From Pomphorhynchus laevis (taxonomy: Eukaryota > Acanthocephala > Palaeacanthocephala > Echinorhynchida > Pomphorhynchidae): DNA of 64,000 bases. A program made the translations under genes and the position numbers. Each line of letters starts with the position of its first letter. Position 1 is the first letter of the stretch. Of the stretch, positions 43,301 through 58,300 are shown piece by piece. Location: positions 1 through 64,000 of the forward strand of contig WNNJ02003820.1 in assembly GCA_012934845.2 (NCBI GenBank). Reading direction: 5' to 3'. Below the pieces are notes generated by a model. That model was given only the letters and a program-made list of their open reading frames with translations. It was not told where the DNA came from and searched no databases.

Positions 43301-46300
43301 CATAAATTTTGCAGGGTACTCGACATCATAGCTGTCTCGATCGCTTTGCTATATACACCTTACTGTATATCTCCGACCCTTTTCTACCCGATCACTTTCT
43401 CGTCACCTTTAAAATCACTACCAACCACAACCCGCTTAACACACCTACCATCCTACGTTGCCTTTGGAGAAATCTTGATCTCCCTTTTCTCCTCTTTGCC
43501 TTACTCAAATCGCCTCTATCATCTAATACAATAACAATTTCCTCTCCTCATGATCTCACATTTCTTTTCAACGCTGAACTCACATCCACTCTCGATTTTA
43601 TCTCGCCCTTCAAGGCTCTCCAGCACCGTCGCTTGCACTGTGCCGCATTGTTTGACATCCAATGTCTACTCTCAAAGCGTAGACTCCGTCATATTTTTTG
43701 AGTCTATCACCGCACTCTCACAATTGAAATCCGCTCGCACACTCCGATCTCCGTGATTCCTATCTTGTTCTTCGCGGGTCTTATCTCAAGTTACTACGTA
43801 CCAAACGCAACTATATCTAGCAGCATAAAATCATCACTTCATTCAACTCTGGCATTATTTATCAAGTCTTTGTTTATAAAGTCTTTCTTTATCAAGTCAT
43901 TATTTATCAAGTATATTATCAAGTCTTTCTGGCAGTATTTCAACTCAATCCTTTCTCGTTCCTCTTCGTCTTGCAACATCAATCCCCATGATTATTCGTC
44001 ATTTGTCTAGACCAAAGTAACCACGTTGCTCTCTCACAACCCTGTATCCATCCCATTTCACTCTTCCCCGCATCGCCTCATCCTCCCAGAACTCTTTAAT
44101 CTTATCCCTGTATCACCTGCCGAAGTCTCATCTGTCGTTATTTCCTTGCCCAACAAAACCTCAACTGCCGATCCTTTGCCTACCCCCATACTTAAATCTA
44201 TACACTTAACAATATTCCCTTTCCTCACCACCTTAATTAACTCGTCCATCCGCAGTGGTATCTTCACTTTATACTGGAAATCCGCCATCGTTCGTCCCCT
44301 CCTTAAGAAACAATCGCTCGACCCCTCTTTTCTATCTAGATATCGCCCCATTTCAATTCCCTATGCTTCTAAGCTCGTGGAACGCCTTATCTTCATAAAG
44401 ATCAGCGTTTATCTCTCATTATCCAATCTGTACCATCTTTTCCAATCCGTTTGCCGCTCTAATCATGCAGGCAATTTCATTCAACCGAAATCGCCTGCAC
44501 GAAAGTTTACAAATACCTACTCAGTTCCCGTGACATGGCTCTATATAGTTTTCTCATCTCTCTGACCTCTCTTCTGCTTTATACGTCGACAATTACTCCA
44601 TCCTCCTTTATCGCCTTCGTTATGATTACGGCTTTTCTTCCTCCTATGTAGCATGATTTGCCACACATCTATCCGACCGTTATTTTCGCGTCTGTTCTAA
44701 TTCATCCTCCTCCTCTCCAGTCCCGATTTTTTGCGGGGTCCCACAAGATTAAGTCATAGATCTCTTGATTTTCTCTCTTCTACTTGGCGATCTATCTCCG
44801 TTTATCAAACCTTACTCCTTTAAGGTCATGCAATACGCCGATGACATCCTCATATATGCTCATGCACCCGCCCATCGCATACACGATATCGAAATTTCTG
44901 CCTCCAATTGTCTTTCTTACATCCACAAATGTCTCTCCAGATTATCACATTTCCCTTAAACCCTTCGTCCGCGACAAGGTCCGCTCGTCTAACTTAATTC
45001 TCCGTGATATCGGTCGTATCCGCCCCCTTATCAACTTCCGTTTCTGTATGTCCCTTCTTTCACCGCTTTTTTTTCCATAAAATCGATTACTGCCTCAGCC
45101 TTTTCGCCTATTCTCTAAAATCTTAACCCTACAACGCATAATCAACTCCGCCGTTCGAGTGCTCTTACGTCACTGTAGTTTTGACCACATATCCGCAAAT
45201 CTTGCCCAACTCGTCTGGTCAACCATCCACATCCGCTTTCAAATTCGCCTTCTTCTCGTCACCTTTCGTCTCATTGCTGTGGAGTCTTTATCGTTCATCA
45301 ACCTCCCTTTCTTAGACGACATTCGTCCCACATCTCTATCGCTGCGTATTCCTCATTCTCTCTTACTTAACGTTCCCAATTACTATAACAACTACGGTCT
45401 CCGATCCTTCCATGTCGCCGCCATACTCGCCAGGTCGCTGCGGTCCATCCTTTTTTACATTCAAATGCCGTTTCCGTACCCTCCTTCTTGACACATGATT
45501 AAGTTTTATTAGTGTCATGTAAGCGTGCGCCGGCACGCATTTTCTACATAAAAATAAATCTTTTTTATTCTGTTATACCGTTTCGGTTTCGTCACGACTA
45601 TGATTTCTCAGTTCCTACTGTAGCCTGGTTCAAATCTTATCTCTCCAAACATTCTTTTTGTGGTCACTCAAACTATTCTTCATCTATGTATTCATTAATC
45701 TCGCACGGTGTTTCACAAGGTTCCATTTTAGATCCTCTTCTGTTCTTTCTTCTCGGCGACTTGTCTTATATAACTCGTGACTATAACCTTTATATGACGC
45801 AGTATGCTGATAATATCCTCATCTACTCCACTGACATCATCTGTATTCACGACCTCGCTACTTATGTCAGAAATTTTCTTATGTCTATCTCCAACCATCT
45901 TTCCTTTGCTTTTCTAGCTCTTAATAAAGTCTAAAATAATGTGGATCATCCCTCATCACCTCGGCATAACTTCACCTATTTTATTCTGTTAATTCGATAT
46001 GTTTTTATTAGATTTTCACTTTGACAATTGCATTCCCCTCAAATCTTTTGGTCATGACTAAGTTCGCGCTTCTTTCTTATTTCTTCGTGACCTCCGTCTC
46101 ATTCGAAGGCTGATCGACTTCCGCTCTTGTCTCATTATGGTATCGTCTCTCCTATTCCCAGAATCGATTATTGGCTTAGCTTATTCGCTAACTCTTCCAG
46201 TAATGCGCTTTTACCTCTCCAATGTATCATAAACTCTGCTGATCGTTTCCTCAGGCGTCTTCGCATCTTTGACCACATCTCCTATAAACTTGCCGTCCTA

Positions 46301-49300
46301 TCTTGGCTACAATTAACCTTTTTTGTTGAATTTCGTTTGCGTATTGCTACGTTTCCTTCTATTTCGTCAGTTACCATCCTACTGACACCTTGATTATCTT
46401 GATGATTCGCATTCTGCCCTCTTGGCTCTGCGATCAAGTAATTCTCTACATCGCCACGTCTATCCGCACTCAACCAACTATGGCCTGCACTCTTTATCGT
46501 CTCTACTCACTGCATGAAATTCTTTGCCAGCATACGTCCGTTCTTCCTCGTCGCTTCCACTCTCGATGCAACGTATACGTTCCTGCACTATGGCTCCTCC
46601 TCCACAATAAATCATGAAATTAATTCCCTCAACATCTTATCAAACTCACATGTCTATCATAACTCTTTAACGAACTACTCAACATTTTCCCCTGACGAAT
46701 TTCTACATTCCACTCATATCCCTTATCTTCAATATATTTGCTTCAATTTCATCAACATTTTTATTTTGTATTCTAATTTTTCGTTTTCTTATTTGTTTGT
46801 TCTTTTTATTCTACGTGGGCTTGTAAGCGCTCATGTGCATATTTCGGCTTCAACATGCTTTCGCGTTCAGACAAATTGCATGTTTTCGCGTTTAGACAAA
46901 TCGTATGTTTTCGCCTTTAGACTAATTGTATCACGTATTATCTCTACAAATAGTTGCATGTCTGGTATCTACATGCATAATCATTAAGAAACATGAAGGA
47001 TAATTAATTATGAGAAATTGAATAATTACTGTCATTACGCATTGCAGACTACGCTACGTTAGACCCGTAAGCGCTCAACTAGCCCCTAATATTATAGAGT
47101 TCAGGAATATTTATTATACATGAACTGTTTTATATACAAATATATGCAAATACACAAACATAAATATCACTATAGAAATAATATAAATTCTAATTATCAA
47201 CAATAAAGTGAGAAAAATATATTAAGTGAGAACTTAATTTTAAGTTCTCACTTAAAATTAAACTTAAAATTATAAAACTAAATTTAAAATTATATAGTTA
47301 AATTTAAAATTATAATTAAAATAAGAATTAATATAAGAATTAAATATAATTAATTTTATTATATAAAAAATAATTAATTTTTAATATAATTAATTTTTAA
47401 TTAATTGTATTAATTTTTAATGAATTATATTTGATTCAACCTAATGTTACAGATAATGTGAAATTGGATTGTATATCTTAGCAAGTAACTTTCAACAAAT
47501 TAATGTCTAAATATTACGAATATTTTGTTCGAAACAAGAAATAAATTTTATTAAAAACAGTCTATATTTCGATGACATTTATATTCTTGATGAAATATGC
47601 GTGATTGATTATCTAGTTGCTGATTGATCATATATATTGTCATCAGCGTTTAAAATTACATCAGTAATTCCGTCTGCATAATTTGTTCGACAACACGTAT
47701 CACGGACTACACGTTCTTTTGGGCCATCTATGCTACCAGTCTTTTACAAGTTGGGAATTTATAGAAGGTTCTATGTTCACAGATTTCTCGTGTGACTAGA
47801 GTGAGGTCAACTTTGTGTGAAATCCGTGATAACAGATTCTCTTTGGTAACAGAATTACCCAAGGCTAAAATGTTTTTGACTTGAAACGGGTGTTCTTGTA
47901 CCTTGTTACAGGTGCTTATGTCGCTGTATGGATTTATTGTATATATTTATTTCGTCAAGTTTTTTTAAGTCCTTTTTTAAGTCAATTATTATATACGTTG
48001 ACGAACAGCTCAGACGATGGATTATATCAGCAACCTTCAAGTTTTGACACCTGTATTTGCTAGTTATGTTTCTGTCATACTGTTTTTTATGGGTTTATAC
48101 GATATATATATTTTAAGTCAAGCTTAAAAAATTATAGTTTTTTATTATAAAACAATCAAATATTTTCTACAAAGAAAAGACAAAAAATTGATTTGCTGCA
48201 TCACCTGCCCTTATTAAATCCTGCATCATCTCCATAAATATTCGTTTATGTGACTATATTCTTATCAACGTTCCATCATTTTCCTCAAATTATGGCCGGC
48301 GTTCCCTTTATGAGAACGTTCCCTCTTATGAGACATCCGCTCAACTGTATCATTCTCATCCTTCAAACACAGTATCTGTTCTTTTTCCTTAATAATTGAT
48401 TCAATTATTCTAATCTTTAAAACTCTACGCTCCCACACATAATCATCAACCTATGATGATTATGAACCTATGATGATCATCAACCTTATACTTTCGTTCA
48501 ATTTTTAATTTTTTTTGTTTGTTACTTTTTTATTTTTCATTTTTTTTGCAGATTAAAAATGATTAAAGATTAAAGAGAATAAATATGATTAAGGATAAAT
48601 ATGATCAAAGATTAAAAAAGTAAATAAAAATCTTCACACTTTTGTTTTTTGTTATTTTTTATTTTTTTGTAAAATCTTTTAATTTGTAATTTAGTGGACT
48701 TGTAAGTTGATGTATATCCACAATAGCCACTTTACTAATAAACCAAATTAACGAACACGCCATCCGGATTCACTAGTCATTCTAGCAATGGGGTTCCGCT
48801 TTCACTTTTTCGTATGAACTCACGTGGGACATTTGTTGTCTACAATTTAACTAGCGTACAATTTAACTTCCGCAATCTGCTCAACTGCATCATTTCCATC
48901 ATTCAAACATTGTCTCCGCTCATTTGTGTCCCTTAATAATTGATTCAATTATTCTAACTCCCTAAAACTCTCCAATACGCTCCCACACATAATCATCAAG
49001 TATAAGGTTTTCCCTGCAGGAAGACCTTAATGAAATATATCAATGGAGTGAGGCTACTGGTATGAAGATCAATGTTGACAAATGCGGCCACATGAAATTA
49101 GGAAGGCGTTGCGATGACCGTCGTTTTCGCCTCGGAACTTCAATTCTTAATGTCGTCATGGAGTATAGGGATCTGGGTGTCATGGTGCATAGGACATTGA
49201 AATCCCGATCAAATACAGAGTTTGCCCATAGCAAGGCTTTGCGAGCTATGTACTGCGTCAAAAATGCATTTAATCGTATTAATCCATACGTCTTCAAACG

Positions 49301-52300
49301 GCTTTACTGCGCTCTTGTTCGCCCGCATATAGAGTACTGCGTGCAAGCAGTTTTTCCATACACTAAGAAAGAGTTCAATAGACTAGAGTCAATCCTTCGT
49401 AGAGGTTCTCGAATGTGTATGGATGGATCATATTCATATCGTGAACGGCTTGAATTTCTAAAGATACCATCTTTGGGTCAGAGGCTATATTACCTAGACC
49501 TTGTTGCATTATGGCGAATGGTAAATGGGATAGATGGTTTTCCCTCGTGCTATGTTAAAGTTTGTTCTCAGACGCATCGTGGCCACCCGTTGAAACTATT
49601 TAAGTTTCCCCATGGTAAAGTAGTGAGTTTGGCTAGGCTCTCACATCGAGCATTAAACGCCTGGAACACGTTGCCAGGAGAAATAGCATGTACCAAGGAC
49701 TTATCTCAATTTAAAGTTCAACTTCGTCAGTGGATTAACGATCATGGCATTCCGAATGTATACAATATTATGTAACCGCTATTAACTTTTTTTTCTTCTT
49801 TTCTTTTCTTTTTTATTTCCTATGTGATCAGTTGAAACAGCCATTTGGCTATAACTTGTAATACTAATAATAAAATAATAATCAACCTATTGACATTGAT
49901 AGTCAATAGGTTTTAGTGGACTTGTAAGTTTTTTATTATTAAAGGGGCTATCCACAATAGCCACTTTAATAATAAACATGTATTTTAAGATCTTTAAATG
50001 GTCTTAGTTTTTAAAAGCTCTATCAGCGCCTATGTCTTTGGTGGAATTGTTTCTCTAAACATATTTGATTTGTGTCTGGTCTGGTCAGCGTTATCAGTAG
50101 CAAACAACCCACTTCGTCCGCTATTCAAGCAGCCTGGATCAAACAGATCCACGTGACAACCGCTTGTTCTGGAAAGAAGGGAGAAACCAAAACGTTGCTG
50201 TACAACTATAAATGATCGATTAAGTAGAAATTAAATGGCTTTGCACCCAAGATAGTCAGCAGCCAGTCTTTAAAAAGTTTTAAATTACGGCTAAAAAGAC
50301 TATTCTTGGTTAAATATTACATAAAACTATTTCCAGTAATAGAAACAATTATGAAGAATTTAACTTTTTATTATCAGAAGAAAAACGTTCACAGATAACG
50401 ACGATGATGCATGACATTAGACAGCTCTTATTCACACTTTTGTTTTTTGTTATTTTTCTTTTATTTGTAAAAACTTTATAATTGAAACTTTATGTTAACC
50501 ATAATATATTATTGTGTAAGTTGATTAAGTATGAATTTGATCAAGTGCTCATAAATTGGATTTGTAGTCATTTAATAAACCGGACTTTTCGCCGTTAGAG
50601 TGTAAACTTGTAATAGGTATTTTCTTATTCAATATAAATGACATAGTGTCATGTTTTTCGTCTGAGTGTGTTTTATACCCTGACGATCTAAAGATGGGGC
50701 GCCGTATTGAATCGTATAAGGACGTTGAATTATTGCAACAGGAATTAAACATGATGCTTAGATGGTGTCAAAATAGCACATTATTAAAAAAAACTTTTTT
50801 ATTTGTAAAAATCAAATCAGCTAACTGAAATCTAATTAAAAATGACGATTTGTTATGTCACTTCGATGTTCACTATTTAAACAAAGTTTGAAAATGCAAT
50901 ATATAGCTAAATGATGGCAATAAAGTTGTTTGAGCAAAATACCTTTACCGGATACGCAGTTCTCGCTATGAAAAGTGAGAACTGCGTGTCCATGACAATC
51001 ATTTATGCACCATAATCATCAGGCAAAGCATTTGTCACAAATCAAATCAGCTAACTGAGTCTACGTATTTAATATAATTATAAAATAGACAAAACATAAT
51101 AATGCTAAATCAAAATTTAATAATTAAATAATAAAATAAATAATTGTTATACGATTTTTTATAATTTAAATCAAGTTAAAAAAATGAAATTTAAAATTTT
51201 TTCTTCATTTCATTTTATAATTTATATCAAGTTAAAATAAATAATATCAGTTAAAATATAATAAAATTTTTTAAATGAAAATACGTTTAAATAATATTAC
51301 AATATTATTTAAGAAAATATTTTGATAATTACTATTTCTTATTTCTAAGAAGCGATTTTGCTTTCTATAAATATTTTTATATAATATTTTTTTAATTTTT
51401 TAAAAAATTTATAATAATATTTATAAAACCAAAATCTTTTCTTATAAATCAAATCAGCTAACTGAGTCTACGTGTTTAATATATTTATAAAATAAACAAA
51501 ACATAATAATGCTAAATCAAAATTTAATAATTAAATAATAAAATTAATAATTGTTTTTAGATTTTCTATAATTTAAATCAAGTTAAAATAAAAAAATTGA
51601 AATTTAAAATAAACGTCATTTTTATGAATTGACTAATAAATAACAGACGTTGTATCAGAATAAGGATTAGAGGTCATCAGGAGGAACTACTATGCTATCA
51701 GGTTTCGGCCCCTAACTCATCTACCCAACATAGCAGCGGGGCTATGTGGACTTGTAAGTGGATGTACATTCACAGTAGCCACTTTAATAAACCTGCACTT
51801 TTATGAACTACACCAGTACCGCGGTATAAAGGAACGCACTAATGTGGGTCAATCACATCAAACAACACAATGATATTTGGTCAAATATAGCATATAGATT
51901 GACACTCTAGCTCATTAGAATTTTCTGTTTGCTTTTTTGCGATCTAGCGAGTGACTCGGCTAATCCCTACCCTACCAATAGGGAAAATACCGCAAAATAT
52001 CTTTTTTGCTGAATCAGCCGTAGTTCATATTTTTGTTAACAACTGACTGGAAAGCACAGAGGAATGCAATATGATGTAAATGCGATTATCGATAAAACCA
52101 CATTCCGTATCCTTCAAATTGTAGATGTCATCGAGATTATATACCACTTGCGCATATTCAGTGGTGTGTACACATCGATGAAGTGCGTACTTTGACTGAT
52201 TAAAAAGTTATTTTACTTTAATATTTAATAATGGAAATATATTGTTTGCAATTATAAAAGTATTAATTTCAATTAAAATATTGATTGTTTTAATTTTGAT

Positions 52301-55300
52301 AATATTCGTTTTAATAATTTTTGTTTTAAATCATCAAAATGTTTTAAATTTGATATGTAATTTGTTTAGTAATTCGCTTTTTCGAAATCTATTTAAAATC
52401 TATTAAGGCGATAAATAAAATGAGAATTATTGTATTGAATGAAATGATCGTGATGCTAACTTTACAAACTTTTAAAATTTTTACCGAAGTTTTCTAATTT
52501 TGTTAAAAGATTGATAAAGTAAGTCAGTACGGTAGCGAGTATCATGGAAATCTAACACGGGAGCAAGCAGACGATATATTGAGTCGTTACGAAGACGGAG
52601 CTTATCTTGTGAGAAGATCATTTAATCCCCCCGATTCATTTACCCTTTGCATAAGGTATTCAATCCCCAGTTTATAATACAATTCTGTGTTTGCATGTAA
52701 AATAGTTTATTTTTACATTTAAATTTCACTCATTACACGAAATGAAAGAAAAATACGTAAATTAAATTAGTATTACGAATAAAACAATGAGTAAATCATA
52801 ACATTTAGTTAAGAAATATTCCCTAAGAACTATAATTTTGACAACATATTCGCCCATGTGAACACTTAAGATGTTAATTAATCTATATTTTCATATTGAC
52901 AGTACTATTTGCAGTTGTGTAGTATAGCGTTATGTAATGTACATTATTATTTAATATTATTATTTAATGAGCTTTGAAATTCTAAATGCAGCACTCAAAT
53001 TTTGGATGTACGAATTTTACTAATTAGTTTATAAATTTAATTAATTTCTTATAAAATAAATTTCATTTCACTTTAAATAGTCCAAAGTTGTTTTTAATGA
53101 ATATAGCTTATTGATAAATTTAATTCATTTTGTAAATTTATCAATTTTCATGTTTTATTCAAATTTTAATAAATTTTATTATGTTGACGATGCTAAACTT
53201 TGGGTAAATAGTCCAAACTTGCTGGTTCATAACTATAGTTTATTTATTTTGTAACTACTTAACCAAAATCAGTTCATTGAAATTGTAACGTATTAATTGT
53301 AAAGACGGATTTGTCAATTTACGTTTCGATTCCACATCCAATTTGCACAAGTAAAATTCAAATGCAAACTGAATATCTTGTGAAACATTTACGAGATTAT
53401 TTACATAATTTGTTATTATTTCATTCGTACCGTCATTCATACCGTTTTATTTAAATAATTAATTTTTATTTAAGTTCAATAAAACGAAAACAAAAAACTA
53501 CATGATATTTTTAACTATTAAACTAGGAAACAAAATAATATTTTTAAATATAAAAATTCATATACATTAGAGACGATCGTTGCCTTTTCTTCAGCCCATA
53601 CAAAAGAGTCAGTTCACGACCCCGACGAGCAGAGAATTACTTACGATGATGATCATATGAAACCATGTCAAGGCCTCAATCAGCAACCAATACAGCCAGT
53701 AGTTCCGTGAGAATGAAGATCTGTAATTTCGACACTTGATCTTTCAATTTTAAATGATACAAATTTTAAAATTTTATAAATATAAAAAATATATTATTTT
53801 TTTTGTGGACTTCATTATTCTAAATTCGTTATCCTTTATGATATTTTTCATTGCATTTTCTATCGCTGTATTTATTGCTTTATGACTGAAATTGATTTAA
53901 TTATGCAAGAAAACCTTATAATGCTATGTTTCCTCTGATATTAAGATTTAACAAATCTGTAAAGAATTTTAAGCTGTTCCATGTGAATGGTGAACACTTT
54001 GTCGGCGAAAAACGTTTTCAAAATCTCGATGAATTAGTTCATGATGGCCTCATTGCTTTTTACGTTGAGACTCATGCTAGAGATTATATCGATAAAATGC
54101 AAGAAAAGATAATCTACTCGCACTGCCCCTATGTTGCGAATAAAAAGTCTGCACTTATGGCTGCAATGGACCAGCGAGCACAACAACCAGTAAGATTAAT
54201 TTTATTAATTTACGAAACATCTCCTTATTTAGCAAAACTGTTCAGGCAAAGATTCGCTTCCTATCCGGTCAAATTCAATAATGGATAGACTCAGCGTTAT
54301 ACAATCAGAAAAACCACATACGTTTCGGGTATTTTAAAAAAAAATTCCAAGTAGTTCAACATAGCTTTACTTTGTTTAATTGGATATACATTGTGGTCAA
54401 ACGTCCAACTTGTGAATCTACTTGATATGATCAAGCGTATACTGCGGGATTCCCATAAATTCAAAGTTAAATTATATTAGAGTATTAATACTCTAACGTA
54501 TTATAACGTTATATATAATTTATAAATTAAAAAATAATGCTTTATATATTAAAAAATAATATCATAATTAAGGAATAAATTACTAATAAATAACATACGA
54601 TGTATCAGAATAAGAATGAGTGGTTATCAGGAGGATCTGCTATGTTATTAAGTTTCGGTCCATATTTCTCACCCAACATAGCAGCGGGTCGATATACATG
54701 CTAATGACGTATTTCCTCTGATGAAATTCGATTTTCTAGTGGATCTTATTCTAATACAAAACATATTGTTTATTATCCATCCAGAAAAATTTGCCACTTA
54801 AGAGTTTAAATTTATTCTTTATATTATTGTGTTGATTTATATATTTTACTATTTTCTGCTTGATGTTATTTTTATAGTAACCTAGTTTAAAATATGTATC
54901 TATTAAATTATTTAAATGATTTTGAAGAAAGCCAATATCATTACATATTGTTGCAATTCTTAAAATTTCATTATTTAATGTATTATATTTTATATTATAT
55001 GGTATGCATGAATGCTCATGCAAAAATATGTTTCTTGTAAATTTAAATATGTCATCTTTACGAATAATAATATATAATATTATTATTACATTATATTTAA
55101 TATTATATTGTATACATGGAGGATCATGCAAATATGTTTCTTGATCATGCCCTTTTATTATTATGATTTCATAATAAAGAAAGGACATCATTAATGTCAA
55201 AGGACAAGATCATCATTAAGGACAACATTAATCATTAATGATTAATTAATGAATTTTTGATCATTTTATTTCTCTTCAAAATCGATTTTCCTTTTAATTA

Positions 55301-58300
55301 AATTAATTTGATCACAAAATTTAGGGTAGTCTTCTTGTTCTTCATTTGGCTATTACGATTATATATGTATTGGTGATAATTCATATTATAATGTTTTTAG
55401 AAGTATTAGTCATAGAAAAGGTTCGAATACCTTGACTCTACATAAGCTATATATTTCGTTTTGTAAATAAGCTTAAAAATGAAACCACTCACTTAAAACC
55501 TTGCCTAACTTCAATGCAACGTTGAAGATACGTGTTAGCCACTTCATGCCAACAACGTCGAGAGCCTTTAAGCTTCAGATCGAATCTCGTCTATTCCAGA
55601 AAACTTGCCAGTTCGAAGTTTTTAACAACAGCAACGACCTCTCCCAAAGAGATGAGCTCTTCCGTTAGTTCTAGAGGCACTACTTCTACAAGAGAAGGAG
55701 TGCCTTTAGAACTAAAGGCACTACTGGCACTAGCGTTCCTAATTATTTATTATTTAATAAATAGTTATTCCTTGTTTAAAATGTGTAGACTCAGTTTGTT
55801 TGTTTGATTTTTCTTCAGTACAGCAAATGTTTTGAACATTGCGTCGTTGTATTTCATCCGACGTAATATTTTATAAATAGTGTAATATTTTAATCTAACA
55901 AGGAGTATATTATTTATCCAAAATAATAATAAGCTTCCATCTTAAAGCCATGAATTAGTTTTTAATTAAATGTTGATATTAATTAATGTGTTATAATTTT
56001 GATAATTATCCATTATTGATCAATAATTATTGGAGCTGGATCAAAGAAAAGATGTAATTTTCTGAAGACGCTAACAGAAGTTACCGAAATATCAAAAAAA
56101 AATCTTCTTTACTTTGATCCAGCTCCAATGATTCTTTATTAATAATTTTATTAATAAAATTATTAAATATATATGCACAACTACGCCTGAAATCATTAGT
56201 AATTACTAAAGTAATTTTCTTTACAGAAGTTACCAAAATATAAAAAATCCTATTTTCTTTGCTCCAATAATTCTTTATGAGCAGATATTTTACGTTCAGA
56301 TTATTTAAAACGTTTTGTAATATCAAATATCAATTGTGAACAATTGATTTAGAAATGCATGCAAAGACATTTAATATTTTCAGAATTGAATTTTCATTTT
56401 TAAAGTTTCCGACTTCATTAGCATACAATTTCATTATCTTAATTGGATCGAAGTATTTACTGCATTTAGCTATCAGATGACTAGTTATATTTAATCGTTA
56501 AATTACAGTATAAATATATCTGTAATAGCAAAATTTAATTTCTCCTACAGATTAATTTTATCGTCTTTATATAGTCAATATTTTCAATATAGTCTTATAT
56601 TTTTCTAAACACTTTATAAACTTTTTTATGTTCAAGCTGCATACATTTAAAGGACCACACTGGTGTGATTATTGCGCAAATTTCATGTGGGGATTAGTAT
56701 CTCAAGGTGTTAAATGTTCTGGTACATTAGCTATTATCTTTGTTGATTTTTATGCTTTCTCCATTAAAAGACTGTGGATTCCAAGCACATCGCAGATGCT
56801 CAGAAGACATTCCTCCTGATTGCGTTCCTCAAATGAAATATATTCATAATATCTTCGGAGTAGATCTGACAACGCTGGTCAAAGCATATGCATCGAATGG
56901 CAGTATTATTCCAATTGTTATTGAACGATGTGTACTTGAAATTGAACGGCGTGGAGGTAGATTTGCTTATTGATATGATTTAATATATCCCTTATTTACA
57001 CTAACTTGTTTGAATGAAAGAAATAAATGTTTACTTTTTCTCTTTTGTCATTTTAACTATAAAGTTTCAGTTTTAATATTCATAGTTTGAAATAAAAATA
57101 TACTTTACATTGAAATTTCATCCTTTTGAATTTAAAAATTTATTTTAAATTATTTCTATTTGATTTACAATTTCTAATTGTGATCATTTCTATTGTTTTC
57201 AATGGAAATGATTTTGGTTGTAATTCCTGTTTATAAAGAACGACTGTTTATTTTGTCCTAAATATATTAATTTAGGTCTTTGAATTTGATTAAATTTGAT
57301 TATTTTCTTCACGTCTTTTTTCATTTATCTAAAGAGAGTAATATGATCTTATAATTATTTTATTTTCGATGAATCGGATAAATTCATCGAACAATTTGTT
57401 AGCATAATTTTTATAATTTGACAGTTGCATTCTAAAAGATTTATTAACTCATCTTATGATCACTTAATTTCGTTTTGAATATTAGTTTTTAATTGCATTA
57501 AATTTAGGACTTTTAGTCGAGGGCTTGTATCGCTCAAATTCCTTTAATCGAACGATAAATACAATCAGGCTCGCTTTCGAGGAAGGTAATTATTTTTGGA
57601 TAGTAGTTTATTCGATTTCAATAATTTAATGTATTTTAAAAATATTTTTTATTTTTTTCTATCTATTTCTTATTAGAATTAATAAGAAATTAATAACTAC
57701 TAATTATATTAGTACAATCAGTCAGGTCACTTGACATACATTCCTTGAATGAAAATGGGATAAAATGATCATTTTATAAATGATCCTTGTTTTACCGCCA
57801 ATCTCTTAATTAGTGTTTTCCCATATCTGTCATGCTTGAATTAATGTCTTACATTTACGCATTACATGTTAAAGTAGGCATTATTTTCATATAATTAATT
57901 CTAATAAAATTCGATAAAATCGAATTTTATCGTATATTTAATTATAGTTTGCATTACATATGTATTTTGTAAATTCAAGTACGAATAATAAGTATATTAA
58001 AAAAGTATCATTGATTAATAAATATAATTGATATTTTTTATTATTTGATAAAAAGTATCAAAATAAATATAAAATAAATTTCGATAAACAATAATTTCCA
58101 AACAAAATTCTAATTTGAAGAATTTTCAAATTTGAAAATTAAATGCGTTTGTATCATTTTTCTTAAGAAATGCGACAAGTCATATATATTTATTTTGGTC
58201 TTTAATGGTATAATTCAATAACTTAATGACACGTCAATTTGCTTTTTGTCTACAAAAATTATTTACATTATTTACAAGAATGCCTTAAGTTATTAATGGC

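Noticed and set aside
47881-48063. 60-codon + frame with hydrophobic start
   Set aside because: Within chimaerin intron 2, low complexity, no support from context.
52030-52195. - strand open stretch in chimaerin intron 2
   Set aside because: Protein-like composition, but no convincing splice sites, start codon or recognisable motif.
53255-53440. 61-codon - frame with ATG
   Set aside because: Short, in AT-rich intron sequence, no motif and no partner exon.
55420-55440. tRNA-like GGTTCGAATACC box (also at about 60768)
   Set aside because: One base too long for a B box, and no A box or cloverleaf upstream, so neither a tRNA nor a clear SINE.
55532-55807. 91-codon + frame, and a reverse-strand frame ([15 protein letters not shown]) over the same DNA
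   Set aside because: Neither strand gives a recognisable domain; a mariner-transposase resemblance of the reverse strand was too weak to claim.
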